Below, piece by piece: positions 42,494-51,886 of a DNA stretch of 64,000 nt (positions are counted from its first letter, which is position 1; every line of letters starts with the position of its first letter). Both the position numbers and the translations under genes were made by a program. A model generated the notes under the pieces. That model made no database searches and was not told the DNA's origin. It saw nothing but the letters and a program-made list of their open reading frames with translations. Source of the DNA: Brevibacterium sp. CCUG 69071 (GTDB taxonomy: Bacteria > Actinomycetota > Actinomycetes > Actinomycetales > Brevibacteriaceae); NCBI RefSeq assembly GCF_021023135.1, contig NZ_PGFV01000007.1, positions 1 through 64,000 on the forward strand, read 5' to 3'.

Positions 42494-45379
42494 ATGAAAG
42501 TCACGCCCACCCTCTCCTCGGCCGCCGCCCTCAGCCTCGTGACCGCTCTCGGTCTCGCCGCACCGGCGACGGCCGCCACCATCTCGGATGCCGCAGACGC
42601 CGTCCGGATCAGCGAGATCGCCTACACCCTCGATACCGACTTCATCGAGATCGCCGCCGACCCCGGCACCGACGTCTCCGGGTGGACGATCGGTTCGGTC
42701 ACCCGCGGCGGCAGCGTGCAGGCCGAAGAGAACACGACGACTCTGCCGGAGAACACTACCGTCGGCGACTCCGGGGCGCTGGCTGTCGAGGTGCCGATCA
42801 CGAATTCCGTGAAGTCCGGCAATGCCGCCGACGGGGACTACGGATCCAGCGCCTACGCGATCGACTCCGAGGACAGCCTCGTCGACTTCGAGCAGATCGG
42901 CGGAACGGTCGGCGGCAAGGGTGTCACGGGGACAAAAGGGAAGCACACCCCCGAGCCTGTCGTCGGTCAGGAGGCCGAACCCACCGGAACCACCGCCTCG
43001 ACGGGTCAGTCGATCCAGCTCATCAACGGAGTCTGGAAGTCCCAGGCACCGACCCCAAATGCGCTTCCCGGCGATGACGGCGACGATGATGACAACGACG
43101 GTGACACCCCGGACGATGTCACCCCGATCGCCGAGATCCAGGGAACCGGCGCGGAGAGCCCGCTGCAGGGTGAGAGCGTCCGCACCCGCGGCGTCATCAC
43201 CGCCGCCTATCCCGAGGGCGGGCTGAACGGCTACTACATCCAGACCCCGGGCACCGGCGGTGCGGAGGATGAGACCCCAGGCGCCTCGGACGGCGTCTTC
43301 GTCTACTCCCCCGACACCGTCGACGAGGTGAACATCGACGATCACGTCGAGGTCACCGGCACCGTGTCCGAGCGCTACGGCCAGACTCAGATGTCGGTGA
43401 GTGCGAAGAACTTCGAGGTCCTCAGTGAACCCGCCGAGGCGGTCAAGCCCGTCGAGGATGAGTTCCCCACCGATGCTGCCGAGCGGGAAGCCCTCGAAGG
43501 CATGCTCCTGCAGCCCGGCGGCGAGCTGACCGTGGCCGACAACTACAACACGAACACCTACGGCGAGGTGGTCCTGGCTCCCGGCGAGGGCACGCTGCCG
43601 CAGGCTACCGATGTCGCTCGCCCCGGCACCGAGGAGGCTAAGGCCATCGAGGCCGAAAACCTCGAGCGTGAGGTCGTCCTCGACGACGGTGCGACCGTGA
43701 ACTTCCTCAACGACGACAAGGACGTTCCCCTCCCCTACGTCTCCAAGGATGAGCCCGTGCGGGTCGGTGCCACCGCGACCATCACCTCACCGGTCGTGCT
43801 CGGGTTCGATCATGAGAAGTGGCGGTTCCAGCCGACCACCCGCCTGACCGGTGAGAACGCCGAGGCGATCCAGCCGGCGAGCTTCTCCGACACCCGCACC
43901 GAGGCTCCCGAGGAGATCGGCGGGCAGGTCAGCCTCGCCAGCTTCAACGTCCTCAACTACTTCACCACCACCGGTGATCAGCTCGAGGGCTGCCAGTACT
44001 ACGACGATCGCGAGGGCAACCACATCACCGTCCGCGGCGGCTGCGATGCCCGCGGCGCGGCGAACGCGGAGAGCCTCAAACGTCAGGAGACGAAGATCGT
44101 CACGGCGATCAACAAGCTCGACACCTCCGTCGTCTCCCTCATGGAGATCGAGAACTCGGCGGCCTTCGACGAGGACCGCGATGCCGCCCTGGCCACCCTG
44201 GTCGAGCGACTCAACCAGGCGGCCGGGTCCGAGAAGTGGGACTTCGTGCCCTCGCCCGCCGAGGTGCCTGCCGATGAGGACGTCATCCAAGGCGCGCTGA
44301 TCTACCAGCCCGCCGAGGTGGCCCCGCAGGAGGACTCGACGATCCTTGACGATGAGGACGCGTTCTCGAATGCGCGCGAACCTCTGTCACAGGCCTTCGC
44401 TCCGAAGGATGAGGCCGGTGAGGTCGAGGAGGAGAAGACCTTCGTCACCCTGTCGAACCACTTCAAGTCCAAGGGATCGGGCGAAGGTCCGGGCAATGAG
44501 GACAACGGCGACGGTCAGGGCGCCTCGAACGCCGACCGCGTCAAGCAGGCGAAGTCCCTCGTGAAGTTCGCCGGCGAGCAGCAGAAGGCCGCGGACAGCG
44601 ACTATGTCTTCATGCTCGGCGACTTCAACTCGTACACGCAGGAGGACCCGATGCAGGTCTTCTACGAGGCCGGGTTCAAGGATGTCGCCGCGGAGAAGAC
44701 CGAGAAGTCGACCTATGTGTATCAGAGTCGGACCGGCAGCCTCGACCATGTGCTCGCCCTCGACACCTCCGGCGGCCGGAGTCAGGCGACCGGCGCCGAG
44801 GCAGACCTGCCGACGAGCGCGTTCGACGCGATCACGGGTGCCGATGTGTGGAACATCAACTCGGTGGAGTCCCTCGCTCTCGAGTACAGCCGTTTCAACT
44901 ACAACGTCGCCGATCTCTACGCTCCGGATCAGTTCCGGGCCTCGGATCATGACCCGGTGGTCGTCGGACTCTTCGACGACGACTCGGACGGCGGAGACGA
45001 CGAAGGTTCGGAGAACGCTGGCGGCTCGGATGACGCTGACGGGGCCGAGGGGTCCGCGGATTCCGCGGGCTCGGACGACGCTGATGGCGTCGAAGCCGAT
45101 GCCGATGTTGGGGATTCCGGCAGCAGCTCGGCCGGCAGCGGCTCCGATGCTGACAGTGCTGGCTCCGACGGTGGAGATTCCAGCGGCAGCAACGCTGACA
45201 GCGGCTCGTCCTCGTCCGACGGATCGTCTGCATCGAGCGACGGCTCCTCGGACAGTGAGGCCGGAGGAGATCTGCCCCGGACGGGCACCGATCTGACGAT
45301 CATGATGGCGATCGCTGCAGGCCTCATCGCGATTGGCGCGACCGTCGTCCTCATCGTGCGCCGACGCCGCCTGAGCTGA
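42494..45379 (+). CDS. ExeM/NucH-type extracellular nuclease with LPxTG anchor
   Basis: A 961-residue secreted nuclease. Signal peptide 1-28 (ATA-A), lamin-tail-like domain about 35-150 (ISEIAYTLDTDFIEI), an OB-fold nuclease-associated domain about 215-325 (IAEIQGTGAESPLQG, GYYIQT), then the EEP catalytic domain about 475-830 (SLASFNVLNYF, SLMEIEN, FMLGDFNSY, FRASDHDPVVV). A Ser/Gly/Asp-rich linker (about 833-925) leads to LPRTG at 927-931, a membrane helix and RRRR. ExeM relatives degrade extracellular DNA, for nutrition or biofilm turnover. GAAAGG 5 bp upstream sets the start. Wall attachment keeps it on the cell. Convergent with the benzoylformate operon. Confidence 0.9.
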   Translation: MKVTPTLSSAAALSLVTALGLAAPATAATISDAADAVRISEIAYTLDTDFIEIAADPGTDVSGWTIGSVTRGGSVQAEENTTTLPENTTVGDSGALAVEVPITNSVKSGNAADGDYGSSAYAIDSEDSLVDFEQIGGTVGGKGVTGTKGKHTPEPVVGQEAEPTGTTASTGQSIQLINGVWKSQAPTPNALPGDDGDDDDNDGDTPDDVTPIAEIQGTGAESPLQGESVRTRGVITAAYPEGGLNGYYIQTPGTGGAEDETPGASDGVFVYSPDTVDEVNIDDHVEVTGTVSERYGQTQMSVSAKNFEVLSEPAEAVKPVEDEFPTDAAEREALEGMLLQPGGELTVADNYNTNTYGEVVLAPGEGTLPQATDVARPGTEEAKAIEAENLEREVVLDDGATVNFLNDDKDVPLPYVSKDEPVRVGATATITSPVVLGFDHEKWRFQPTTRLTGENAEAIQPASFSDTRTEAPEEIGGQVSLASFNVLNYFTTTGDQLEGCQYYDDREGNHITVRGGCDARGAANAESLKRQETKIVTAINKLDTSVVSLMEIENSAAFDEDRDAALATLVERLNQAAGSEKWDFVPSPAEVPADEDVIQGALIYQPAEVAPQEDSTILDDEDAFSNAREPLSQAFAPKDEAGEVEEEKTFVTLSNHFKSKGSGEGPGNEDNGDGQGASNADRVKQAKSLVKFAGEQQKAADSDYVFMLGDFNSYTQEDPMQVFYEAGFKDVAAEKTEKSTYVYQSRTGSLDHVLALDTSGGRSQATGAEADLPTSAFDAITGADVWNINSVESLALEYSRFNYNVADLYAPDQFRASDHDPVVVGLFDDDSDGGDDEGSENAGGSDDADGAEGSADSAGSDDADGVEADADVGDSGSSSAGSGSDADSAGSDGGDSSGSNADSGSSSSDGSSASSDGSSDSEAGGDLPRTGTDLTIMMAIAAGLIAIGATVVLIVRRRRLS

Positions 45380-45391
45380 CCAGCAGGCCGG

Positions 45392-46549
45392 CTACCGGGC
45401 CTCGACGGCGACCTTTCCCTGCATGAGCACCCGCGCGGTGCGGAACAGGGAGGTCGCCGTCGCTGTCTTCTGCGACGAGTCCCAGACGGCCGAGGCGGTG
45501 ACCACGCCCGAGGGAGTCCCCAGGCGCACCTCGGGGCCGGTCCAGTCCGGGTTGTTCCGTGTGATGATGGCCCGCACGTACGAATCGTCGCTCGGTATGA
45601 GCGCCGCCGCGGCCAGGCACATCGCCGCGGTTCCCGGCACCGCTCTGTGTGCCTGCCCCATCGAGATGACGCGGACGAGCAGGTGGACGTCGCCGGCGGG
45701 AAGCTCGGTGCCGTCGAGCAGCGCGCTCGACTGCGGTTGGCTGACGACCGCGACTTTGGGCACGACCTGCGGCGCCGTCTCCGGGGTCTCGCACAGCCCC
45801 ATGCGCACGGCGGCCTTACGCCGCAGTTCCTCGATGTGGCGCAGCGAATGGGCATTCGCGTCGATGGCCTCCGGAGATTCCGTGTCCTTGAGCGAGACCA
45901 ATGTCGACGGCACGATGACCAGCGGCAGGGTCGCATCGACGAGTGAAGCTTCGAATCTCTGTCCGTCCACGTCGAAGTCATCGCGCGCCGCTGCCGTCGG
46001 CAGCAGCGCACCGGTTCGGCTGCCGGCAGGGTCGGGGTAGATGAGTTCGATCGGTGCACCTCGCCCGCTGACTCCGGGCAGTTCGAAGTCCCCCTCGACG
46101 GCCGCGCGCCCGTCGATGACGGTCAGCCCCACGTCGACGAGCTTGCCTGTGTTCGTATTGAACAGCCGGAACACGTGCCAGCCGTCGGAGGCCGAGAGCA
46201 ATCCCGCCTCCAACGCGAAGGGAACGACACCCGAGGACAGATTTCCGCAGTTGCCCGAGTAGTCGACGACCGCCTCGGCGACGGCGACCTGCCCGAAGGT
46301 GTAGTCGAGGTCCACGCCCTCCCGCGCCGAGGCGGACACCACCATCACCTTCGACAGGGAGGAGATGCCGCCGCCCATTCCGTCGAGCTGACGAGCGAAG
46401 GAGTCCGGTGACCCCATCGCCGAGCTGAAGACGGAGTCCCTCGCGGACGTGTCCCCATCGTCGCCGAGCGGCGGCAGCGCGTCGGCACGGAAGAAGAGGC
46501 CTTTGCTTGTCCCGCCGCGCACGAAGGCGGCGTCGATCCAGCGAGTCAT
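45392..46549 (-). CDS. PrpF-family isomerase (4-oxalomesaconate tautomerase-like)
   Basis: A 385-residue protein of the PrpF group in the diaminopimelate-epimerase fold. The opening FVRGGTSKGLFF, the base lysine in SSLSKVMVVS and the catalytic cysteine in YSGNCGNLSSGV identify it. Characterised members isomerise 2-methylaconitate, oxalomesaconate or methylitaconate. Here it is the last gene of the benzoylformate operon, 23 bp after the transporter, which does not obviously require such an isomerase. A role in lower aromatic metabolism is possible but unproven. Confidence 0.87.
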   Translation of the reverse strand: MTRWIDAAFVRGGTSKGLFFRADALPPLGDDGDTSARDSVFSSAMGSPDSFARQLDGMGGGISSLSKVMVVSASAREGVDLDYTFGQVAVAEAVVDYSGNCGNLSSGVVPFALEAGLLSASDGWHVFRLFNTNTGKLVDVGLTVIDGRAAVEGDFELPGVSGRGAPIELIYPDPAGSRTGALLPTAAARDDFDVDGQRFEASLVDATLPLVIVPSTLVSLKDTESPEAIDANAHSLRHIEELRRKAAVRMGLCETPETAPQVVPKVAVVSQPQSSALLDGTELPAGDVHLLVRVISMGQAHRAVPGTAAMCLAAAALIPSDDSYVRAIITRNNPDWTGPEVRLGTPSGVVTASAVWDSSQKTATATSLFRTARVLMQGKVAVEAR

Positions 46550-46572
46550 GATCCCGCCCTAGCGAGCGGAGT

Positions 46573-47862
46573 TCACCGTCCGGCGGCGCTGACCGCCTTC
46601 GGCACGATCGCCATCGCTGCGAAGCCGAGCACGGCGACGACTGCGAAGAGGTAGAAGCCCCACGGGTAGGCGATGCCGGCGGTGACCAGGGTGCCGGTGA
46701 TGAAGGGGCCGAGGATCGCGCCGAGGCGGCCGACCGCAGAGGCCATGCCGAGTGCCGAACCGCGGACCTGAGCGGGGTAGATCGCGGAGACGAAGGCATA
46801 GACGAGGACCTGGGCGGAGAACACGAAGACTCCGGTGATGAACACGGCGATGTTGAGCAGGACCTGGCTGGTCATCGGAATCGAGAGCGCGGCGAGGAAC
46901 ACGGCGGCGAGGATGAACCACATGAGCACGATCGGCTTCGTCCCGTGCTTGTCCGCCAGCCAACCGGCGATGATGAGCCCGACCACGGCCCCGACGTTGA
47001 GGACGAAGAGCATGACGAGAGAGTCGGAGACCTCGTACCCGGCATCGGCCATAATCTTCGGCAGCCAGGTGTTGAGTCCGTAGACCAGCAGCAGGCCCAT
47101 GAAGCTCGCCGCCCAGACGCCGATGGTCACGAGTGCGAAGCGGCCGACGAAGAGGCCGGCCAACCCGGTCTTCTCGGCGACTTCGGTGTTCGTGACCGCA
47201 TCCACGGCCCCGGCCTCGGCATTCGCCGGGGCACCGATCTCGGCCTGCCCGGCGGCCTTCGCGGCCTGCGCGTCGAGGAAGGCCTGGGATTCGGGGAGCT
47301 TCCACCACAGCAGGGGAACCATGAGCAGGCCGGCGATGCCTCCGGCGGCGAAGAGCAGGTGCCAGTTGTGGGAGTAGAAGACCGCGAGCAGGGAGATCGC
47401 CACGGCACCTGCGTGGTAGCCGGTCATCGTCAGCGTCGTCGCCTTGCCGGTCTTGCCGGACTTGTTGTACTCGCTGATGTAGGCCAGGCAGCTGGGCATG
47501 ACAGCGCCGAGGGCGAGGCCGGCGATGAAGCGGAAGATCGTGAACAGTGCGACGTTCGGGGTGAAGGCCACAAGCAGGGTGAAGATGCTGAAGACGAGCA
47601 CGCAGATGATGATCGACCAGCGCCGCCCGAAGCGGTCGACGACCGGTCCGACGGCGGCCGCGCCGAGGCCGACGCCGACGAGGCTCATCGTCGCCACGAG
47701 CGTGGCGGCTTCAGGGGTGAATCCGATGGCGCCGGTGGCGATGAGTTCGGGGATCACCGCCCCGAGGACGACGAGGTCGAAGCCTTCGAGGGCGACGGCG
47801 AGCCAGCAGAGTACGGCAGGCCAGCGGGTGGTGGCCGCGCGTGCGGCGGTGGAAGCGGACAT
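46573..47862 (-). CDS. MFS transporter, aromatic acid:H+ symporter (AAHS) family
   Basis: A 429-residue, 12-helix transporter. The segment ALEGFDLVVLGAVIPEL in helix 1 contains the D residue conserved in PcaK/BenK transporters, and the loop DRFGRRWSII and GLALGAVMPSCLAYISEY are typical of AAHS proteins. Gene order suggests that it imports benzoylformate, mandelate or a related aromatic acid. GAGGAG is 6 bp upstream of the ATG. It sits 10 bp after the benzaldehyde dehydrogenase gene. Confidence 0.91.
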   Translation of the reverse strand: MSASTAARAATTRWPAVLCWLAVALEGFDLVVLGAVIPELIATGAIGFTPEAATLVATMSLVGVGLGAAAVGPVVDRFGRRWSIIICVLVFSIFTLLVAFTPNVALFTIFRFIAGLALGAVMPSCLAYISEYNKSGKTGKATTLTMTGYHAGAVAISLLAVFYSHNWHLLFAAGGIAGLLMVPLLWWKLPESQAFLDAQAAKAAGQAEIGAPANAEAGAVDAVTNTEVAEKTGLAGLFVGRFALVTIGVWAASFMGLLLVYGLNTWLPKIMADAGYEVSDSLVMLFVLNVGAVVGLIIAGWLADKHGTKPIVLMWFILAAVFLAALSIPMTSQVLLNIAVFITGVFVFSAQVLVYAFVSAIYPAQVRGSALGMASAVGRLGAILGPFITGTLVTAGIAYPWGFYLFAVVAVLGFAAMAIVPKAVSAAGR

Positions 47863-47872
47863 GGGTGTCTCC

Positions 47873-49336
47873 TCAGAAGGGGTACGGTGCGATCGTCGAG
47901 CGCATCGTGATCCATTGGGTCTCGGTGAAGGCCTCGATGTTCGCCTCGGCCCCGCCGAAGCGAGAGCCGTTGCCCGAGTCCTTCATGCCCCCGAAGGGCA
48001 CGTTCGCCTCATCGGAGACGGTCTGTTCGTTGATGTGGACCTTGCCGGTGTCGATGAGGTCGGCGAGTTCGAGGGCCATGCCGACATCGCCGAGGATGCC
48101 CAGGGACAGCCCGTATTCGCTGGCGTTGACGAGTTCCGCGGCTTCTTCGAGGCTCGAGAATCGGCTCACCGGGGCGACAGGTCCGAAGATCTCCTGAGTC
48201 CAGGCAGGGTTCGAGGGGCTGAGATCGGCGAGCACGGTGGGCGGTACGAATGCTCCCTCGCCCACTCCCCCGGCGACGACGCGTGCCCCGTCGGCGGCTG
48301 CCTTGTCGATGATGTCACGGACGCGGGTGCGCTGGGTCTCATCGATGATCGGACCCAACGCGACCTCCTCGGCGGCGGGGTTCCCGACCGGCAGGTTCCG
48401 GGCACGCTCGGCCAACTGGTCGACATACTCCTCGTAGATCGATTCGTGGACGAGGTGACGGCCGGTGGTCATGCAGATCTGACCCTGATGCATCCAGGAT
48501 CCGAAGGCCCCCGCCGAGGTGGCCGGACCGACCTCGGCCCCGGGCAGGACGACGAGTGCGTTGTTTCCACCGAGTTCGAGGTGGCAGCGTTTGAGCAGCC
48601 GTCCGGCGGCCTCTCCGACCTTGCGGCCCGCTGCGGTCGATCCGGTGAAGGAGATGACCGAGACTTCGGGAGCGGCGACGACGGCTTCGCCGGCGTCCCG
48701 GCCGCCGGGCAGGACCTGGAGGAGTCCTTCGGGCAGTCCCGCCTCGGCGAAGATCTTCGCCAGCGCCACTCCGCCGCAGACCGCGGTGCGTGGGTCGGGT
48801 TTGAGCAGGACCGCGTTGCCCAGGGCCAGCGCGGGGGCGACCGAGCGGATGGAGAGGATGAGCGGGAAGTTGAACGGGGCGATGACGGAGACCACGCCGG
48901 CGGGCACGCGGCGGGAGAAGGACCAGCGGGGTTCGTTCGAGGTCAGCACCTGCCCCTTGGGGTGGCTGGGCAGGGCGGAGGATTCAAAGCAGATCGCTTC
49001 GGCGCTGCTGACTTCGAGGCCGGCCTTGGCGGGGATGGCACCGGATTCGCGGACGATCCAGTCCGAGATCTCCTCGGCGTGTTCGGCCCACAGGGCTCCG
49101 GCCCGGCGCAGCACCGCGGCACGCTCGGCCGGGGTCTGCTTCACCCAGGCTTTCTGGGCTGCGGCGGCTCGGGTGGCGGCGGCGTTGACGTCGTCGGCGC
49201 TCGCGGCTCCGAGCCTGCCGAGGACGTTCCCTGTGGCGGGTTCGATCACCTCATAGGATTCGCCTTCGCCGGCGGTCCAGTCGCCGGTGAAGATCAACTC
49301 GTGCCAATCGGTGCCGAGGAAACTGTGCTCACTCAT
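47873..49336 (-). CDS. benzaldehyde dehydrogenase (NAD-type, XylC-like ALDH)
   Basis: A 487-residue aldehyde dehydrogenase. Catalytic residues are the asparagine in APFNFPLIL, the glutamate in HLELGGNNA and the cysteine in HQGQICMTTGR, and the coenzyme loop is FTGSTAAGR. The signature GSWMHQGQICMTTGRHLVH is close to benzaldehyde dehydrogenases of aromatic degraders. It begins 8 bp after the benzoylformate decarboxylase gene and should oxidise its product benzaldehyde to benzoate. AGGA lies 6 bp before the ATG. Confidence 0.92.
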   Translation of the reverse strand: MSEHSFLGTDWHELIFTGDWTAGEGESYEVIEPATGNVLGRLGAASADDVNAAATRAAAAQKAWVKQTPAERAAVLRRAGALWAEHAEEISDWIVRESGAIPAKAGLEVSSAEAICFESSALPSHPKGQVLTSNEPRWSFSRRVPAGVVSVIAPFNFPLILSIRSVAPALALGNAVLLKPDPRTAVCGGVALAKIFAEAGLPEGLLQVLPGGRDAGEAVVAAPEVSVISFTGSTAAGRKVGEAAGRLLKRCHLELGGNNALVVLPGAEVGPATSAGAFGSWMHQGQICMTTGRHLVHESIYEEYVDQLAERARNLPVGNPAAEEVALGPIIDETQRTRVRDIIDKAAADGARVVAGGVGEGAFVPPTVLADLSPSNPAWTQEIFGPVAPVSRFSSLEEAAELVNASEYGLSLGILGDVGMALELADLIDTGKVHINEQTVSDEANVPFGGMKDSGNGSRFGGAEANIEAFTETQWITMRSTIAPYPF

Positions 49337-49344
49337 GATGATTC

Positions 49345-50940
49345 CTACTTCTTCTCGGGTCGGGTCTTCTCGGTGCTGATCTCGATGAGCATCGGCTCTC
49401 CGCGGTCGCGGGCACGCTCGGCCGCCTCGGCGAGCAGTCGCTCCAGTTCCTCTCGCGAGTCCGCATGCTCGGCGGACATTCCGTAGCCGCGGGCGATCGA
49501 GACGAAGTCGACCTCGCCGAGGTCGAGTCCGGGTGCCTTGTCCACGCCGAGCATTCCGGCGAACCAGTCGAGGGCACCGTAGGTGCCGTTGCGCAGCAGC
49601 ACGATGACCACGCCGATGTTCTCCTCCACTGCGGTGCGCAGCGCAGAGATCGAGTAGTGGGCGGAGCCGTCGCCGATGATGGCGAGGACCGGACGGTCCG
49701 GGTCGGCCAGGGCCACGCCCAGCGAGGCGGGCAGTCCCCAGCCGAGGCCGCCCGAGGCCGGGAAGAAGTAGGAGCCGGGGTGGCGGAGGTCCATCTGCGA
49801 CCAGAAGGCGGCGTTCGTCGAGGTCGATTCGACGACGAAGCGTGTGTCGGCGGGCATGGTCTCCCGCAGGCTCGCGAAGACCTCCTCCGGGTGGAGGAAG
49901 CCCTCCGTCGCCGAGGCGGTCGGGGGTTCGATCTGCGTGTGGGCCTCGCGTGGGGCGGGGTTCAGGCCAGCGGCCAGGGCGATGATCGTCTCGACGGGGT
50001 CGGCGATGAGCGCATCGCCGAAGGGAGCACGGGCCGCGGCGGCGGTGTCCTCACCGATCTGGATGAGTTCGGTGCTCGGCGGCAGATATTCGCCGGGCTG
50101 CCACTGGTGGTAGCGGAAGACCGGTGCGCCGATGACGAGGGCGAGGTCGTGGGCACCGAGGATCTCGCCGATCGGGGCGATGCCGGCGGGCAGGACGCCG
50201 CGGAAGTTCGGGTGCTGGTTGGGAAACGGCAGGCGGGGCAGGGACGGTGCCGCCCAGACCGGGAGGTCATACGCCTCGGCGAGGGCGATCGAGAAGTCCC
50301 AGGCGCGTTCGTCGTCGACGTCGGGGCCGAGCACGAGGACGGGTGATTGCGCGGTGCGCAGCTTCTCGGTGAGTTCGGTGATGATCTCGAGGTCGACTCT
50401 CTGTGCCGGCCGCACGGTTCGGGAGAGTTGGTCGATCAGGCTCGCGGGCACCTCGACGTCCCAGTCGTCGTAGGGCACGGAGAGGTAGACGGGCCCGTGC
50501 TCGGCGGCGAAGACCGATTGGGAGAAGGCACGAGGGACGTCGGCGGCGGACAGCGGTTCGAGCGATTGGTGGACGAGCGGTTTGGCCAGGGCCGTGGCTT
50601 CGACGTTGGCGAGCATGACCTCGGGCCCGACCATGTCGCGGATCTGCTGGCCCGCGGTGATGACGAGCTTCGAGCGCGAGATCGTCGAGTTCGTCAGCGC
50701 GCCGAGGCCGTTGCCTGTCCCAGAGGCGGCGTGGAGGTTGATCAGGGTCGGCCGGTCGGTGATCTGCGAATAGCCGTCGGCCATGGCGACGACCGTGGAT
50801 TCGCCCAGGCCGAGGATGTAGCGGGCGGGCAGATCCCTGAGGAACGGGAGTTCGTTGGAGCCGGGGTTGCCGAACATCGTCGTCATGCCGTGGAAGGCCA
50901 TGAGTTCGTGGACCGCCCGACGGACGGAGATCGCTGTCAT
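49345..50940 (-). CDS. mdlC: benzoylformate decarboxylase
   Basis: A 531-residue thiamin diphosphate enzyme converting benzoylformate to benzaldehyde and CO2. The GNPGSNELPFL segment is identical to the Pseudomonas putida enzyme, and its active-site residues are all present: S28, E47, H70 (INLHAASG) and H278 (FRYHQW). The ThDP/Mg motif GDGSAHYSISALRTAVEENIGVVIVLLRN (GDG to NN-type) is in place near residue 430. First gene of a four-gene operon divergent from an IclR regulator. The ATG at 50940 follows GGGAG; upstream in-frame codons overlap the divergent promoter. Confidence 0.95.
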   Translation of the reverse strand: MTAISVRRAVHELMAFHGMTTMFGNPGSNELPFLRDLPARYILGLGESTVVAMADGYSQITDRPTLINLHAASGTGNGLGALTNSTISRSKLVITAGQQIRDMVGPEVMLANVEATALAKPLVHQSLEPLSAADVPRAFSQSVFAAEHGPVYLSVPYDDWDVEVPASLIDQLSRTVRPAQRVDLEIITELTEKLRTAQSPVLVLGPDVDDERAWDFSIALAEAYDLPVWAAPSLPRLPFPNQHPNFRGVLPAGIAPIGEILGAHDLALVIGAPVFRYHQWQPGEYLPPSTELIQIGEDTAAAARAPFGDALIADPVETIIALAAGLNPAPREAHTQIEPPTASATEGFLHPEEVFASLRETMPADTRFVVESTSTNAAFWSQMDLRHPGSYFFPASGGLGWGLPASLGVALADPDRPVLAIIGDGSAHYSISALRTAVEENIGVVIVLLRNGTYGALDWFAGMLGVDKAPGLDLGEVDFVSIARGYGMSAEHADSREELERLLAEAAERARDRGEPMLIEISTEKTRPEKK

Positions 50941-51054
50941 TGGCTCCCGCTTCTTTGAGGTCGACCGTTTCCGGCACTGATCTTGCACGTGGTGGCCACG
51001 CCTTCTCGAAAGAATAGTGATCGGGAACACGGTGTGCCATCGGTGATCCATTGA

Positions 51055-51084
51055 TTGAGAAATCTCAGTGTCGGCGGCTACGAT
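51055..51084 (+). promoter_or_regulatory. leaderless promoter and palindromic operator of the IclR gene
   Basis: TTGAGA (51055-51060), an 18-bp spacer and TACGAT (51079-51084) predict a start of transcription at about 51091, one base before the ATG at 51092. The palindrome TGAGA-n2-TCTCA at 51056-51067 overlaps the -35 element, a natural autorepression site and possibly the control site for mdlC on the other strand. Confidence 0.6.
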
Positions 51085-51091
51085 TGCGGCC

Positions 51092-51862
51092 ATGGCGAAC
51101 TCTCAATCGGGCGATTCGATGATCGATCGGCTGGTGCGTGTGCTCGGCTCGTTCGATCCCGAGCATCCGAGCCTGAGCACCGAGGAGATCGCCGACCGGG
51201 CGCAGCTGCCGAAGTCCACGGCCTACCGGCTGATCTCCGATATGACGCGCCACGATCTGCTTCAGCGCGACCCGAGCGGTCGGATTCGCATCGGCGTGGG
51301 AATGTGGGAGTTATCGAACCGAGCTTCGGACGCGGTCGATCTCGCATCGGTGGCCAGGCCGCACATGACGGCCGTCCACGACTTCGTCGGGGAGAACACG
51401 CAACTGGGGATCCTTCGTGAGCGCGAAGTCCTCATCATCGAGCGGATGTCGAAGCCGAGTGCGGTCATCCACCGCTCGAAGACCGCGGGGCGACTGCCGG
51501 CGCACGCGTCCTCGTGCGGGCTGGTGCTGCTCGCCCATGCGCCGAAGCATGTGCGGGAGGCCTATCTGCGAGGACCGCTGGCGGCGATCACGGAGCGGAC
51601 GACGACGGATCCGACCGAGCTGCGCAGGATGCTCGCGACGATTCGGACCTATCATTTCGCGGAGCTCGTCGGCCATATCGATGACGGCACGACCGGCATC
51701 GCCGTCCCCGTCTTCGACGGTTCGGGGCTGACGATCGCCGGCCTCGGGGTCGTCGTCGACTCCGAACATCACGTCGGGGTGCCGGCGATCATGCAGGCTC
51801 TGCGGACCGCCTCGGCGGGGATCACCCGCGATCTCGAGGCGCAGGGACGCACCGTAGTCTGA
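51092..51862 (+). CDS. IclR family regulator of the benzoylformate operon
   Basis: A 256-residue regulator. An N-terminal winged helix (about 8-68, LSTEEIADRAQLPKSTAYRLISDM) is followed by the IclR effector domain (about 75-250) with AHASSCGLVLLAH and GIAVPVFDGSGLTIAGLGVVV. Divergent from mdlC with 151 bp between, so benzoylformate or mandelate is the probable effector. ATG 51092 has no ribosome site but lies at the predicted transcription start. A GTG at 51068 would place the start inside the promoter. Confidence 0.92.
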   Translation: MANSQSGDSMIDRLVRVLGSFDPEHPSLSTEEIADRAQLPKSTAYRLISDMTRHDLLQRDPSGRIRIGVGMWELSNRASDAVDLASVARPHMTAVHDFVGENTQLGILREREVLIIERMSKPSAVIHRSKTAGRLPAHASSCGLVLLAHAPKHVREAYLRGPLAAITERTTTDPTELRRMLATIRTYHFAELVGHIDDGTTGIAVPVFDGSGLTIAGLGVVVDSEHHVGVPAIMQALRTASAGITRDLEAQGRTVV

Positions 51863-51886
51863 GAGTGCCGACGACCCGCCCCGTTA

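Noticed and set aside
42494..45379. Alternative start at 42383 for the ExeM-type nuclease
   Set aside because: The added residues would precede the signal peptide and lack a ribosome site, whereas ATG 42494 has GAAAGG 5 bp upstream and begins a normal signal peptide.
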